From: Sulfitobacter sp. W027
GTDB taxonomy: Bacteria; Pseudomonadota; Alphaproteobacteria; Rhodobacterales; Rhodobacteraceae
NCBI RefSeq assembly: GCF_025143985.1
Contig: NZ_CP083564.1
Location: 1,055,501 to 1,119,500, forward strand
Length of the DNA: 64,000 nucleotides
Reading direction: 5' to 3'
Positions 17,830-25,475 of this stretch are shown in pieces. Each line of letters begins with the position of its first letter. The stretch's first letter is position 1. A program made the position numbers and the translations under genes. The notes beneath the pieces are model-generated. The model did not search any database. It had not been told where the DNA came from and was given only the letters and a program-made list of their open reading frames with translations.

Positions 17830-18921
17830 ATGAACATCGTGACTGAGATGTCCGAAACACCGGATCGAAGCGCGGCGGAGGCTGCGCTCGCCACACTGCG
17901 CGCTTGGGCCGATACGGCCACCCCGGCAGAGATCGCAGCCCTTGACCCGGTGATGGCGCGGATGCTCGCGCCCGCGGACTACCCGGCACTGAGCCGTGCC
18001 TACCCCGAGGACTTCACCGCCGGTGCCAACTACCGCGCCAGCCTGCCGGATCTGCAAAATGGTCCCTCCAGCCTGATCCGGGGCGCGCAGCAGTTGATTC
18101 AGCATGTGGGCATATCGAATTTTCGCCTGCCGATCCGTTACCGCAGCCGTGAGGGCGGGGATATGCGGCTGGAAACATCTGTGACCGGTTCGGTGTCGCT
18201 TGATGCGGAAAAGAAGGGCATCAACATGTCCCGCATCATGCGCAGCTTTTACCGCCATGCAGAGGCCACCTTTAGCTTTGAGGTGATCGAAGCGGCGCTG
18301 GATGATTATAAGACCGATCTCGAAAGCGTGGATGCGCGGATCCAGATGCGATTCTCTTTTCCAATGAAGATCGGCAGTTTGCGCTCGGGGCTGACGGGCT
18401 ATCAGTATTACGACATCGCACTGGAACTGGTTGAGCAGAACGGAGAGCGCAAAAAGATCGTGCATCTCGACTATGTCTATTCCAGCACCTGCCCCTGTTC
18501 GCTGGAACTCAGTGAACACGCGCGCGAGACGCGGGGGCAGTTGGCCACACCGCATTCGCAGCGTTCCGTGGCGCGCATTTCGGTCGAGACACATGACGAG
18601 GGCGATTGCCTGTGGTTCGAAGACCTCATTGAGATCTGCCGCCGCGCTGTGCCGACCGAGACGCAGGTGATGGTCAAGCGGGAAGACGAACAGGCTTTCG
18701 CCGAACTTAACGCCGCCAATCCGATCTTTGTTGAGGATGCCGCGCGGCTGTTTTGTGAACAGCTTTTGGCCGATGGACGGGTGGGGGATTTCCGCATTGT
18801 CGCCAGCCATCAAGAAAGCCTGCACAGCCACGATGCGATCAGCGTGCTGACGCAAGGGGAGACCTTCGCGGCGCAGAGCATTGACCCCAAGCTGTTTAAC
18901 ACCCTCTTTCACGTCGGTTGA
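17830..18921 (+). CDS. folE2: GTP cyclohydrolase I type IB (FolE2)
   Basis: This is the alternative, metal-flexible GTP cyclohydrolase that starts tetrahydrofolate synthesis from GTP. The 363-residue product contains NMSRIMRSFY and the YSSTCPCSLELSEHA motif holding the zinc/catalytic Cys, plus TPHSQRS and VASHQESLHSHDA near the C-terminus. The ATG at 17830 is preceded by GGAGGG; a longer frame upstream is not conserved in character. folB and folP lie 13 kb away in this window. FolE2 is typical where zinc may be limiting. Confidence 0.93.
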   Translation: MNIVTEMSETPDRSAAEAALATLRAWADTATPAEIAALDPVMARMLAPADYPALSRAYPEDFTAGANYRASLPDLQNGPSSLIRGAQQLIQHVGISNFRLPIRYRSREGGDMRLETSVTGSVSLDAEKKGINMSRIMRSFYRHAEATFSFEVIEAALDDYKTDLESVDARIQMRFSFPMKIGSLRSGLTGYQYYDIALELVEQNGERKKIVHLDYVYSSTCPCSLELSEHARETRGQLATPHSQRSVARISVETHDEGDCLWFEDLIEICRRAVPTETQVMVKREDEQAFAELNAANPIFVEDAARLFCEQLLADGRVGDFRIVASHQESLHSHDAISVLTQGETFAAQSIDPKLFNTLFHVG

Positions 18922-19074
18922 TCCCGCGCGGCGCGGCAATCGCGCATGGGTTGTCCGCAGCCCGCGCCGCGCCCCTTTGCGGGGCATTTCGCGTGCATTA
19001 GGACAAAAATGCCGAATGTCGCCCCGTCAGCCCTGCAACTCCCGACCAGCGGCTATGCGAAAACGTCGGTTCTG

Positions 19075-19090
19075 CTGCGGCGCAGCATTG
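19075..19090 (+). promoter_or_regulatory. CTGC-N3-GCAGCATTG element before a DUF1127 gene
   Basis: CTGC-GGC-GCAG (arms extended to TGCTGC/GCAGCA at 19073-19087) is followed by CATTG. The same CTGC-N3-GCRGCATTG string occurs, in gene orientation, before the other DUF1127 gene (57259-57274) and before the RNA-hairpin array (57635-57650). CTGC-N3-GCAG is the motif reported for the PHB-responsive repressor PhaR in Rhodobacter and Paracoccus, so PhaR or another shared regulator is possible. Confidence 0.45.
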
Positions 19091-19136
19091 CCTATCTAGC
19101 GGTCATCGAAATACTGCAAATTGCGAAGGCAATCAG

Positions 19137-19385
19137 ATGACCTACCAGAGCACCGCTCATCCCGCCCACTCCGTCTCACCCCTTGAAGGGCTACGGCGCG
19201 CCGGCGCTGGTCTGCGCCGCTTTTTCGCGGGGATCGGCCATGGCATCATGATGGGCTCCACCGCCCAACGCCGTTTTGAACAGGTCCAAGGCCTGCAAGC
19301 GAAAAGCGACGAAGAACTGGCCGCCATGGGCATCAAGCGTGACGACATCGTTCACCACGTTTTCAAAGACCTCTACTACATCTAA
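19137..19385 (+). CDS. DUF1127 domain small protein
   Basis: This 82-residue protein carries the DUF1127 helix near its C-terminus (FEQVQGLQAKSDEELAAMGIKRDDIVHHVFKD); the LAAMGIKRDDI core is characteristic. The N-terminus is basic and Pro/His-containing, probably unstructured. DUF1127 proteins are small, often Arg-rich, and have been linked to RNA turnover and nutrient responses in alphaproteobacteria. A palindromic CTGC-N3-GCAG element lies 50 bases upstream and a stem-loop follows. It is a paralogue of the gene at 56963-57175. Confidence 0.85.
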   Translation: MTYQSTAHPAHSVSPLEGLRRAGAGLRRFFAGIGHGIMMGSTAQRRFEQVQGLQAKSDEELAAMGIKRDDIVHHVFKDLYYI

Positions 19386-19393
19386 GACGACAC

Positions 19394-19421
19394 GGACCGG
19401 GGCCAAATCGCGCCCCGGTCC
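19394..19421 (+). terminator. Stem-loop after the DUF1127 gene
   Basis: GGACCGGGGC (19394-19403) pairs perfectly with GCCCCGGTCC (19412-19421), loop of 8 bases. No clear T run follows, so termination is likely but not certain. Confidence 0.5.
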
Positions 19422-19466
19422 CGTCTCGGCTTGACAGCGACGAGCGGCCAAGCCAACGCTGCGCCC

Positions 19467-20915
19467 ATGTTGGATATACGACCTGTCGGATATGTCGTGG
19501 GCCTTTTGGTGGCCGTGCTTGGCCTTGCCATGATCATCCCGATCTTGGTCGATCTGGCCGAAGGCCGGGGCCAATGGTGGGTCTTCGTCGAAAGCGCACT
19601 GATCACGACGCTTGGCGGCGGTATGATCGCCCTTGCCAGCGCCAATGGGGTCCGCGAAGGGCTCACCATCCAGCAGACATTCATGCTTACCACCGGCGTC
19701 TGGTTGATGCTTCCACTGTTCGGAGCCCTGCCGTTTGTTTTGGGCGCGACCGACGCCAGTGTCACCGACGCGATATTTGAAGCCATGTCAGGTTTGACAA
19801 CCACGGGGGCGACAGTGCTTACGGGGCTGGAAGAACTGCCCAAGGGGCTGCTGATCTGGCGCGGTATCCTGCAATGGTTGGGCGGCATCGGTATTGTCGT
19901 GGTCGCCATGGTCTTCCTGCCCGAACTGCGGGTCGGGGGTATGCAGATCTTTAAATCCGAGTCCTTTGACACCTTCGGGAAGATTCTGCCGCGCGCAGGG
20001 CAGATCGCGACGCAAATCTCGGTGATCTACCTCTGGCTGACGCTGGCCTGTATGCTGAGCTATCTTGCCCTTGGCATGACCACCTTTGATGCCACGGTCC
20101 ATGCGCTGACCACGGTGTCGACCGGAGGGTTCTCCAACTATGACGCGTCGTTCAGCACCTTCTCTGGCCCGGCTGAATATGTCGCTGCAATCTTTATGAT
20201 CCTCGCGGCGCTGCCTTTCGTGCGTTACGTGCAATTGATTAACGGCAACCCCGTGGCGTTGCACCGCGACCCGCAGGTGCGCGGCTTTCTAATGACCGTG
20301 ACTTTTCTGGTAGTGATCGTTTTTTTCGTTCTGCGCAGCGGCACGACCTATGATTCCGAGCAGGTCTTGCGGGAGGCGATCTTTAACATCACCTCGATCA
20401 TCTCGGGCACCGGCTATGCCTCGGCGGATTATATGCAATGGGGCAGTTTTGCTGTGGCGCTGTTTTTCTTCATTGGCTTGATCGGCGGCTGTGCGGGGTC
20501 CACCACCTGCTCGATAAAAGTCTTTCGCTATCAACTGCTCTTTGCCTCGATCCGCGCGCAGCTGCGGCGGATCCGTTCACCGCACGGCATTTTTACCCCA
20601 CGCTACGATGGCCGCCCCGTGGGGGCGGACGTGCTGAGTTCGGTCATGTCGTTCTTCATGTTTTTCGTCGTGTCGCTGGGGTTGATCTCGGTCGCGCTCA
20701 GTCTCACAGGGCTGGATTTCGTCACCTCAGTCTCAGGCGCTGCGGCTGCGCTGGCGAACATCGGGCCGGGCTTGGGGCCCATCATTGGCCCGGCAGGGAA
20801 TTTCAGCAGCCTGAACGACACGGCGAAATGGATACTCATCATCGCCATGTTAATCGGGCGGCTGGAGCTCATGGCGGTCTACGTCATGTTCACCTCTAAA
20901 TTCTGGCGCGCCTGA
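19467..20915 (+). CDS. trkH: TrkH family potassium uptake protein
   Basis: TrkH is the translocating subunit of the Trk potassium system, working with cytosolic TrkA. The 482-residue product has about ten to twelve membrane segments with four selectivity-filter repeats: MSGLTTTGATVL, HALTTVSTGGFSNYD, NITSIISGTGYAS, and ANIGPGLGPI. GGCAGSTTCSIKVFRY is the usual intramembrane turn. A TTG start 12 codons upstream is possible, but the ATG at 19467 fits the usual N-terminus. No trkA gene is adjacent. Confidence 0.93.
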   Translation: MLDIRPVGYVVGLLVAVLGLAMIIPILVDLAEGRGQWWVFVESALITTLGGGMIALASANGVREGLTIQQTFMLTTGVWLMLPLFGALPFVLGATDASVTDAIFEAMSGLTTTGATVLTGLEELPKGLLIWRGILQWLGGIGIVVVAMVFLPELRVGGMQIFKSESFDTFGKILPRAGQIATQISVIYLWLTLACMLSYLALGMTTFDATVHALTTVSTGGFSNYDASFSTFSGPAEYVAAIFMILAALPFVRYVQLINGNPVALHRDPQVRGFLMTVTFLVVIVFFVLRSGTTYDSEQVLREAIFNITSIISGTGYASADYMQWGSFAVALFFFIGLIGGCAGSTTCSIKVFRYQLLFASIRAQLRRIRSPHGIFTPRYDGRPVGADVLSSVMSFFMFFVVSLGLISVALSLTGLDFVTSVSGAAAALANIGPGLGPIIGPAGNFSSLNDTAKWILIIAMLIGRLELMAVYVMFTSKFWRA

Positions 20916-20921
20916 AACGCG

Positions 20922-20950
20922 AAAGGGCGGCACCCGTGGCGCCGCCCTTT
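20922..20950. terminator. Bidirectional terminator between trkH and the convergent protease-like gene
   Basis: AAAGGGCGGC (20922-20931) pairs with GCCGCCCTTT (20941-20950), a 10-bp perfect stem with a 9-base loop. T-rich ends exist on both strands, so it can serve both converging genes. Confidence 0.75.
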
Positions 20951-20991
20951 GCATGAGGTCAGTGAACGGGCGCAAAGCTGCCCGCCCGCAT

Positions 20992-22869
20992 CTACTCCCA
21001 GCAGCTTACCAATACGGTCATGCCCTGCGCGCGCAGCGTGAGGTCACGTGGGGCGATAGGGCCGGCGGCCCCCTGCGCCATCTGGCCGCCCAGACCGGCG
21101 CTCTCCGCCGCTTTCAGGATCACACCACCGTCGAGGGCAAAGCTCACGTCTTCGGGCAACTTGCGGTCCCCGTCGGTGCGGGGGAGCAGCATGCCGACGA
21201 CATGGCCCCTCTCGTCAAACACCGGCCCACCGGCATCTCCGGGCTGGGCCTTCACGGAGAGGCGCTTGAGAGTTGCATCGCCGTTCAGCCCCTTTAGGTC
21301 CGAAAGCGCGCCGAAGGTAAGCGTCGCCGCGCTCAGCACCCCTTCGTAAGAGTAACCCGCGACAGAGATTTCCGATTGTAGGCGCGGCGCGGCGTTGCCG
21401 AATTCGGCCACGGCGAGAGGGGCTAGACGGCTTTCAGGTTTGAGCAACGCAAGGCCGCGCGCCTCATCCGTGGCGACCACGGTCGCATCCGTATCAGCGT
21501 CCAGCGTCACACGGGAACAGGAGGCGACCACTTCGCTTGTGGTCACGACCGAGCCATTATCATCGATGAAAAAGCCACTGCGGGCGATCTTGGGTTGGCG
21601 GATTTGCAGACCCGCGACCAGATCGATCGCCTGTGCATCGCTATTGCCTGCGGCGGCGTCCAAGACGTTGGGAAGGCGTGTCAGGCTTTTGGACATTTCC
21701 GCTAATACGCGGCGACGGCGGTCTTCGTCTCCCGCGGGCCAAATCAGGGTAAAGCCTTTGATCTCCCCATTTTCAAGCGAGACCTGCGTCTGGCTGATGA
21801 TGCTGCCGTTTTCACCGATCAATTCAAAAGAATTGCGCTTGCGCTCGCGTGGGCCATCCAGCGGGACGATCTCAAGCGTCTGCATGATGTCATAAAGGCC
21901 GTAGAGCGTGTCTTGGTTGCCCGACTGGCTGATCAGCAGGACCCGCGCGCCGAGATTGCCGCTGGTGTCGTAATGCGCAAAGGGCGGCTCGTAGCGGGCG
22001 AATTCAACCTCGGCGGTGGGCATCATAATCTCGATCCCGGCCTTCTCATCACGCACCATTTGCAGTCCCAAACCGTCAAGCACCGCGTTATACTGCGCAA
22101 TCAGCGCGGCACGCTGCCGGGTGGTCAGCACGCCGGTCTGGTCGTAGCCGTTTGCCGCCTGCCATGCCCCCATCGAGGCGCGGGTGCCGCGGCCAAATGC
22201 GCCATCAATCGAGGCGTCGTAAAAACCGGCCCATTGCAGGGCGATCTGGAGGTCTTTGCGCTCTTGAGCCGTAAGCGCGCGTTCGGTGCGACGGGCCTCT
22301 GCCGGGGTCTCATCCGGTTCTGGCGGCTCGGGCGCGGCGGCGGTTTCGGGCTCGGCCTCAGCGACCTCTGTTTCAACTTCACCTTCGGCCTCAGCCTCAG
22401 CCGGGGTGGTGGGGTCCAGCGGGGTTGTGGTGACTTCGGGTGTGGTGGTCTCGGAGGCTGTTTCGGTCTCGTCGCCAGTCTCGACACCTGCGGGCGCGTC
22501 GATTACCCCAGTTTCAAGCACATTGGCACCCACGGGCCAGAACTGCTGACGAAAGCGATCTGACTGCTGGATGAAACTGTCACGCGGCACCAGACCGTCG
22601 CGCACATAGCTGCGCAACACCAGTTCCGCATCCGCGCGGCGGTAGGGGCCAACGGCGATGCCATACCAGCCGCCACCCAAGGAGAAACCGTTCACGTCAT
22701 CCAACAGGGTTTCATAGGCGCGCGCACGATCTGTGGCCTCTGCCAATGACGGTTGCGCTTCGATCTGTACCCAAACGACATCCTCTGCCGATTGCGCCCG
22801 TGCAAGCCCGGCCCAAGACAGGCTCAGGGCCAAAAACATCGCCACGGGGGCAAAAAGAAATCGCTTCAT
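20992..22869 (-). CDS. Secreted SPOR-like/peptidoglycan-binding protein with inactive trypsin-like domain
   Basis: The 625-residue protein starts with a signal peptide (ending near GLARA). A SPOR-like segment follows (VWVQIEAQPSL to WPVG, about 30-113), then an acidic Thr/Glu/Pro linker (115-195). Next is a PG_binding_1 domain (DLQIALQWAGFYDASIDGAF, 205-265), a middle domain, and a trypsin-like fold (about 430-600). The HtrA pattern is clear, but the triad positions are changed: His to Glu446 (TTSEVV), Asp to Gly472 (DEARGLALLK) and Ser to Ala546 (GDAGGPVF). Protease activity is therefore not expected. A GTG two codons earlier is an alternative start. Probably a periplasmic wall-associated scaffold. 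Confidence 0.8.
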   Translation of the reverse strand: MKRFLFAPVAMFLALSLSWAGLARAQSAEDVVWVQIEAQPSLAEATDRARAYETLLDDVNGFSLGGGWYGIAVGPYRRADAELVLRSYVRDGLVPRDSFIQQSDRFRQQFWPVGANVLETGVIDAPAGVETGDETETASETTTPEVTTTPLDPTTPAEAEAEGEVETEVAEAEPETAAAPEPPEPDETPAEARRTERALTAQERKDLQIALQWAGFYDASIDGAFGRGTRASMGAWQAANGYDQTGVLTTRQRAALIAQYNAVLDGLGLQMVRDEKAGIEIMMPTAEVEFARYEPPFAHYDTSGNLGARVLLISQSGNQDTLYGLYDIMQTLEIVPLDGPRERKRNSFELIGENGSIISQTQVSLENGEIKGFTLIWPAGDEDRRRRVLAEMSKSLTRLPNVLDAAAGNSDAQAIDLVAGLQIRQPKIARSGFFIDDNGSVVTTSEVVASCSRVTLDADTDATVVATDEARGLALLKPESRLAPLAVAEFGNAAPRLQSEISVAGYSYEGVLSAATLTFGALSDLKGLNGDATLKRLSVKAQPGDAGGPVFDERGHVVGMLLPRTDGDRKLPEDVSFALDGGVILKAAESAGLGGQMAQGAAGPIAPRDLTLRAQGMTVLVSCWE

Positions 22870-23024
22870 CGTCACTCAACTCTCGCAAAACCAAATCCGA
22901 GCCAGATTACGCCGGAAAGCGGCGCAAATGCCATGGCAAAGGCGGCGAATTTCTCACAAAGCTGCGATTGACCCCCATGGATTGCAGACGTAGGAAAGGC
23001 GCGCATCATTAAGGGGCAATCACC

Positions 23025-23972
23025 ATGTCTGACGCGGCGCAGAAACCACGCTCTTTTCAAGAGATCATCCTTGCATTGCAGAGCTATTGGGCGCGGCAGG
23101 GCTGCGCGATCCTGCAACCCTATGACATGGAAGTGGGCGCTGGCACCTTTCACCCGGCCACCACGCTGCGCAGCCTTGGTACACAGCCCTGGGCCGCGGC
23201 CTATGTGCAGCCTTCGCGCCGCCCTACTGATGGGCGCTATGGTGAGAACCCCAACCGCTTGCAGCACTACTATCAGTATCAAGTGCTCATCAAACCGAGC
23301 CCGCCCAACCTGCAAGAGCTGTACCTCGGTTCGCTTGAGGCCATCGGCATCGACATGGCGCTGCATGACATCCGCTTTGTCGAGGATGACTGGGAAAGCC
23401 CGACGCTGGGCGCGTGGGGGCTGGGCTGGGAGGTCTGGTGCGACGGTATGGAAGTCAGCCAGTTCACCTATTTTCAGCAGGTCGGCGGCCACGACTGCCA
23501 CCCCGTCTCGGGTGAGCTGACCTATGGGTTGGAGCGTTTGGCCATGTATGTGCTGGGGGTCGATCACGTGATGGACATGCCCTTCAACAGCCCCGACGCG
23601 CCGATCCCGCTGACCTATGGCGATGTGTTCAAACAGACCGAAGAGGAATTCGCGCGCTGGAACTTTGACACCGCTAATACCGAAGTGCTGCTGGATCAGT
23701 TCAATGAGGCCGAGGCACATTGCCAGTTCATCCTCGAACAGCCCGTCGAAGATCCAAAAACCGGCAAGCGCATTGTCATGGCGCATCCGGCCTATGACCA
23801 ATGCATCAAGGCCAGCCATATCTTCAACCTGCTCGACGCGCGCGGCGTGATCTCGGTCACCGAGCGGCAGGCCTATATCGGGCGGGTGCGGGCCTTGGCC
23901 AAACAATGCGCCGATGCCTTCGTGCAGACCCGCGCAGGCGGTTGGACGCCTGAAGCGGAAAGCGCGGCATGA
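23025..23972 (+). CDS. glyQ: Glycyl-tRNA synthetase alpha subunit
   Basis: GlyQ is the catalytic class II core of the alpha2-beta2 enzyme that charges tRNA-Gly. The 315-residue product starts with the classic [24 protein letters not shown] and shows motif 2 [18 protein letters not shown] and motif 3 [14 protein letters not shown]. Length is normal (about 300). The stop overlaps the start of the next gene by four bases (ATGA), and glyS lies 1.5 kb downstream, separated by two membrane-protein genes and a terminator. Confidence 0.97.
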   Translation: MSDAAQKPRSFQEIILALQSYWARQGCAILQPYDMEVGAGTFHPATTLRSLGTQPWAAAYVQPSRRPTDGRYGENPNRLQHYYQYQVLIKPSPPNLQELYLGSLEAIGIDMALHDIRFVEDDWESPTLGAWGLGWEVWCDGMEVSQFTYFQQVGGHDCHPVSGELTYGLERLAMYVLGVDHVMDMPFNSPDAPIPLTYGDVFKQTEEEFARWNFDTANTEVLLDQFNEAEAHCQFILEQPVEDPKTGKRIVMAHPAYDQCIKASHIFNLLDARGVISVTERQAYIGRVRALAKQCADAFVQTRAGGWTPEAESAA

Positions 23973-24484
23973 GCGGCAAGGTTGTCGGTATTGTGATCCT
24001 TGTTTCTGCGCTGGTCGCCGGGGCTGCCCTTTATTATTTGCAGGTCTACGGCTTTTATCACGAGGTGCCCGGGGCCAAGGTCGAACTGGTCTCGCTGACC
24101 TCGCAGGAGGCGGAAGAGATCGCCGCGAGCAACCTGCGGGCCATCGACGCTGACAGCTCTCCGATCCGGTTCCGCGCTTGTTTTGAGCATGACATCAGCC
24201 TTGCCATGGCAACCGAGACCTATGAGATGACCAATCACACCGATCCGCGTAACGCGCCGGGCTGGTTCGATTGTTTCGACGCTCCGGCCATCGGGGCCGA
24301 GATTGAGGCTGGCACCGCGCTGACCTTCCTTGGCGGCAAGAACGTGCATTACGGCGTCGACCGGATCGTGGCACTGACCGACGACGGGCGCGGCTATGTC
24401 TGGCACGAGCTTAACGACTGCGGTGAGAAGTCATATGATGGCACCGTGGTGGGCGAAGCCTGCCCGGAGCAGCCTGCGAACTAA
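23969..24484 (+). CDS. DUF6446-like membrane-anchored protein
   Basis: The 171-residue product has one N-terminal membrane segment (about residues 5-24) and a periplasmic domain with four cysteines ([29 protein letters not shown]), likely forming disulfides. In Rhodobacteraceae a protein of this kind commonly sits between glyQ and glyS and is labelled DUF6446; function unknown. It is coupled to glyQ by an ATGA overlap, so it is co-expressed with the synthetase, though its location outside the cytosol makes a direct role in tRNA charging unlikely. Confidence 0.65.
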   Translation: MSGKVVGIVILVSALVAGAALYYLQVYGFYHEVPGAKVELVSLTSQEAEEIAASNLRAIDADSSPIRFRACFEHDISLAMATETYEMTNHTDPRNAPGWFDCFDAPAIGAEIEAGTALTFLGGKNVHYGVDRIVALTDDGRGYVWHELNDCGEKSYDGTVVGEACPEQPAN

Positions 24485-24493
24485 GCTAAGAAT

Positions 24494-24525
24494 GGTTCCG
24501 CGCAGAAAATAGCGCGGAACCTTTT
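24494..24525 (+). terminator. Intrinsic terminator after the glyQ operon
   Basis: GGTTCCGCGC (24494-24503) pairs with GCGCGGAACC (24512-24521), loop AGAAAATA, followed by TTTT. It separates glyQ and its partner from the DUF1206 gene and glyS. Confidence 0.88.
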
Positions 24526-24555
24526 GCCCGCGCCGAACGCTTATTCTCCATTAGA

Positions 24556-25383
24556 ATGGGGGCACGGGTGACAGACAAATCACATGAAGGACTGAAGTGG
24601 GTAATGCGAGCGGGCTACGGCGCGCGGGGCGTGATCTACTCAATCGTCGGCGGGCTGGCCTTTTTGGCGGCCTTCAAATCAACCCAAGCCTCAGGCACCA
24701 AAGACGCGCTGGCGGCCCTTCGTGATGAGCCCTATGGCGTGCCCGCCCTATTCGCTATCGGACTGGGACTGTTGGCATATCTGGTTTGGCGCGTGGCAGC
24801 CGGTGTGAAAGATGTCGAAGACCATGGGACCGACCTGAAAGGCATTGTCGCGCGGTTGGGGCAGATCACAACCGGCCTGATTCACGGCGGCATCGGTATC
24901 GCTGTCTTCGCATTGGCACTCAGTGGCAAGAATTCGGGGGGGGACACCACGCAGGACTGGACGCAAAAGTTGATGGCAATGCCGGCTGGGCGCTATATCG
25001 TCGCTGCTGGCGCTCTCATTTTGCTCGGCGCGGGGGTCTATTACGCCTATAAGGGCTGGAGCGGCAAGTATAAGGGCCATCTGGCGCGCACCCAATTCAC
25101 CGAAAGCATTGATCCAATCGTGACCGTGGGCCTTGTGATCTATGGCATCATGCTCGCCCTTGTGGCCTTTTCGCTGGGCTATGCAGCACTGACCGCCAAC
25201 CCCGAACAGGCGGGCGGTTTGGGCAAGGCGCTGCAGGACCTGCGCGGTATGGCCTTTGGGCGATTCCTCCTAGGCGGGGCAGGGCTGGGGCTGATCGGCT
25301 TTGCGGTTTATAACTTTGTCGAAGCGGGTTACCGCGTGGTGCCGAAATTCTCCGATCCCGATATCCGCACCTTGTTGGATTAA
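24556..25383 (+). CDS. DUF1206 membrane protein
   Basis: The 275-residue protein has six membrane helices arranged as three similar two-helix repeats, each with a charged/aromatic entry such as RAGYGARGVIYSIVGGLAF, RLGQITTGLIHGGIGIAVF and VTVGLVIYGIMLALVAFS. This is the DUF1206 pattern; function unknown. The ATG at 24556 lacks an obvious ribosome site, and a GTG four codons later (24568), preceded by a G-rich stretch, is a good alternative. It is downstream of a terminator, so it must have its own promoter, and may be co-transcribed with glyS. Confidence 0.8.
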   Translation: MGARVTDKSHEGLKWVMRAGYGARGVIYSIVGGLAFLAAFKSTQASGTKDALAALRDEPYGVPALFAIGLGLLAYLVWRVAAGVKDVEDHGTDLKGIVARLGQITTGLIHGGIGIAVFALALSGKNSGGDTTQDWTQKLMAMPAGRYIVAAGALILLGAGVYYAYKGWSGKYKGHLARTQFTESIDPIVTVGLVIYGIMLALVAFSLGYAALTANPEQAGGLGKALQDLRGMAFGRFLLGGAGLGLIGFAVYNFVEAGYRVVPKFSDPDIRTLLD

Positions 25384-25475
25384 ACGCTAGGCGGGGGGCT
25401 AGACCCTCCGCCTAGCACTCGTTATCCAAGCCCCCGATGAGACGCCGCCGTCGCGGCAAGAATTGGGGGCCGCCC

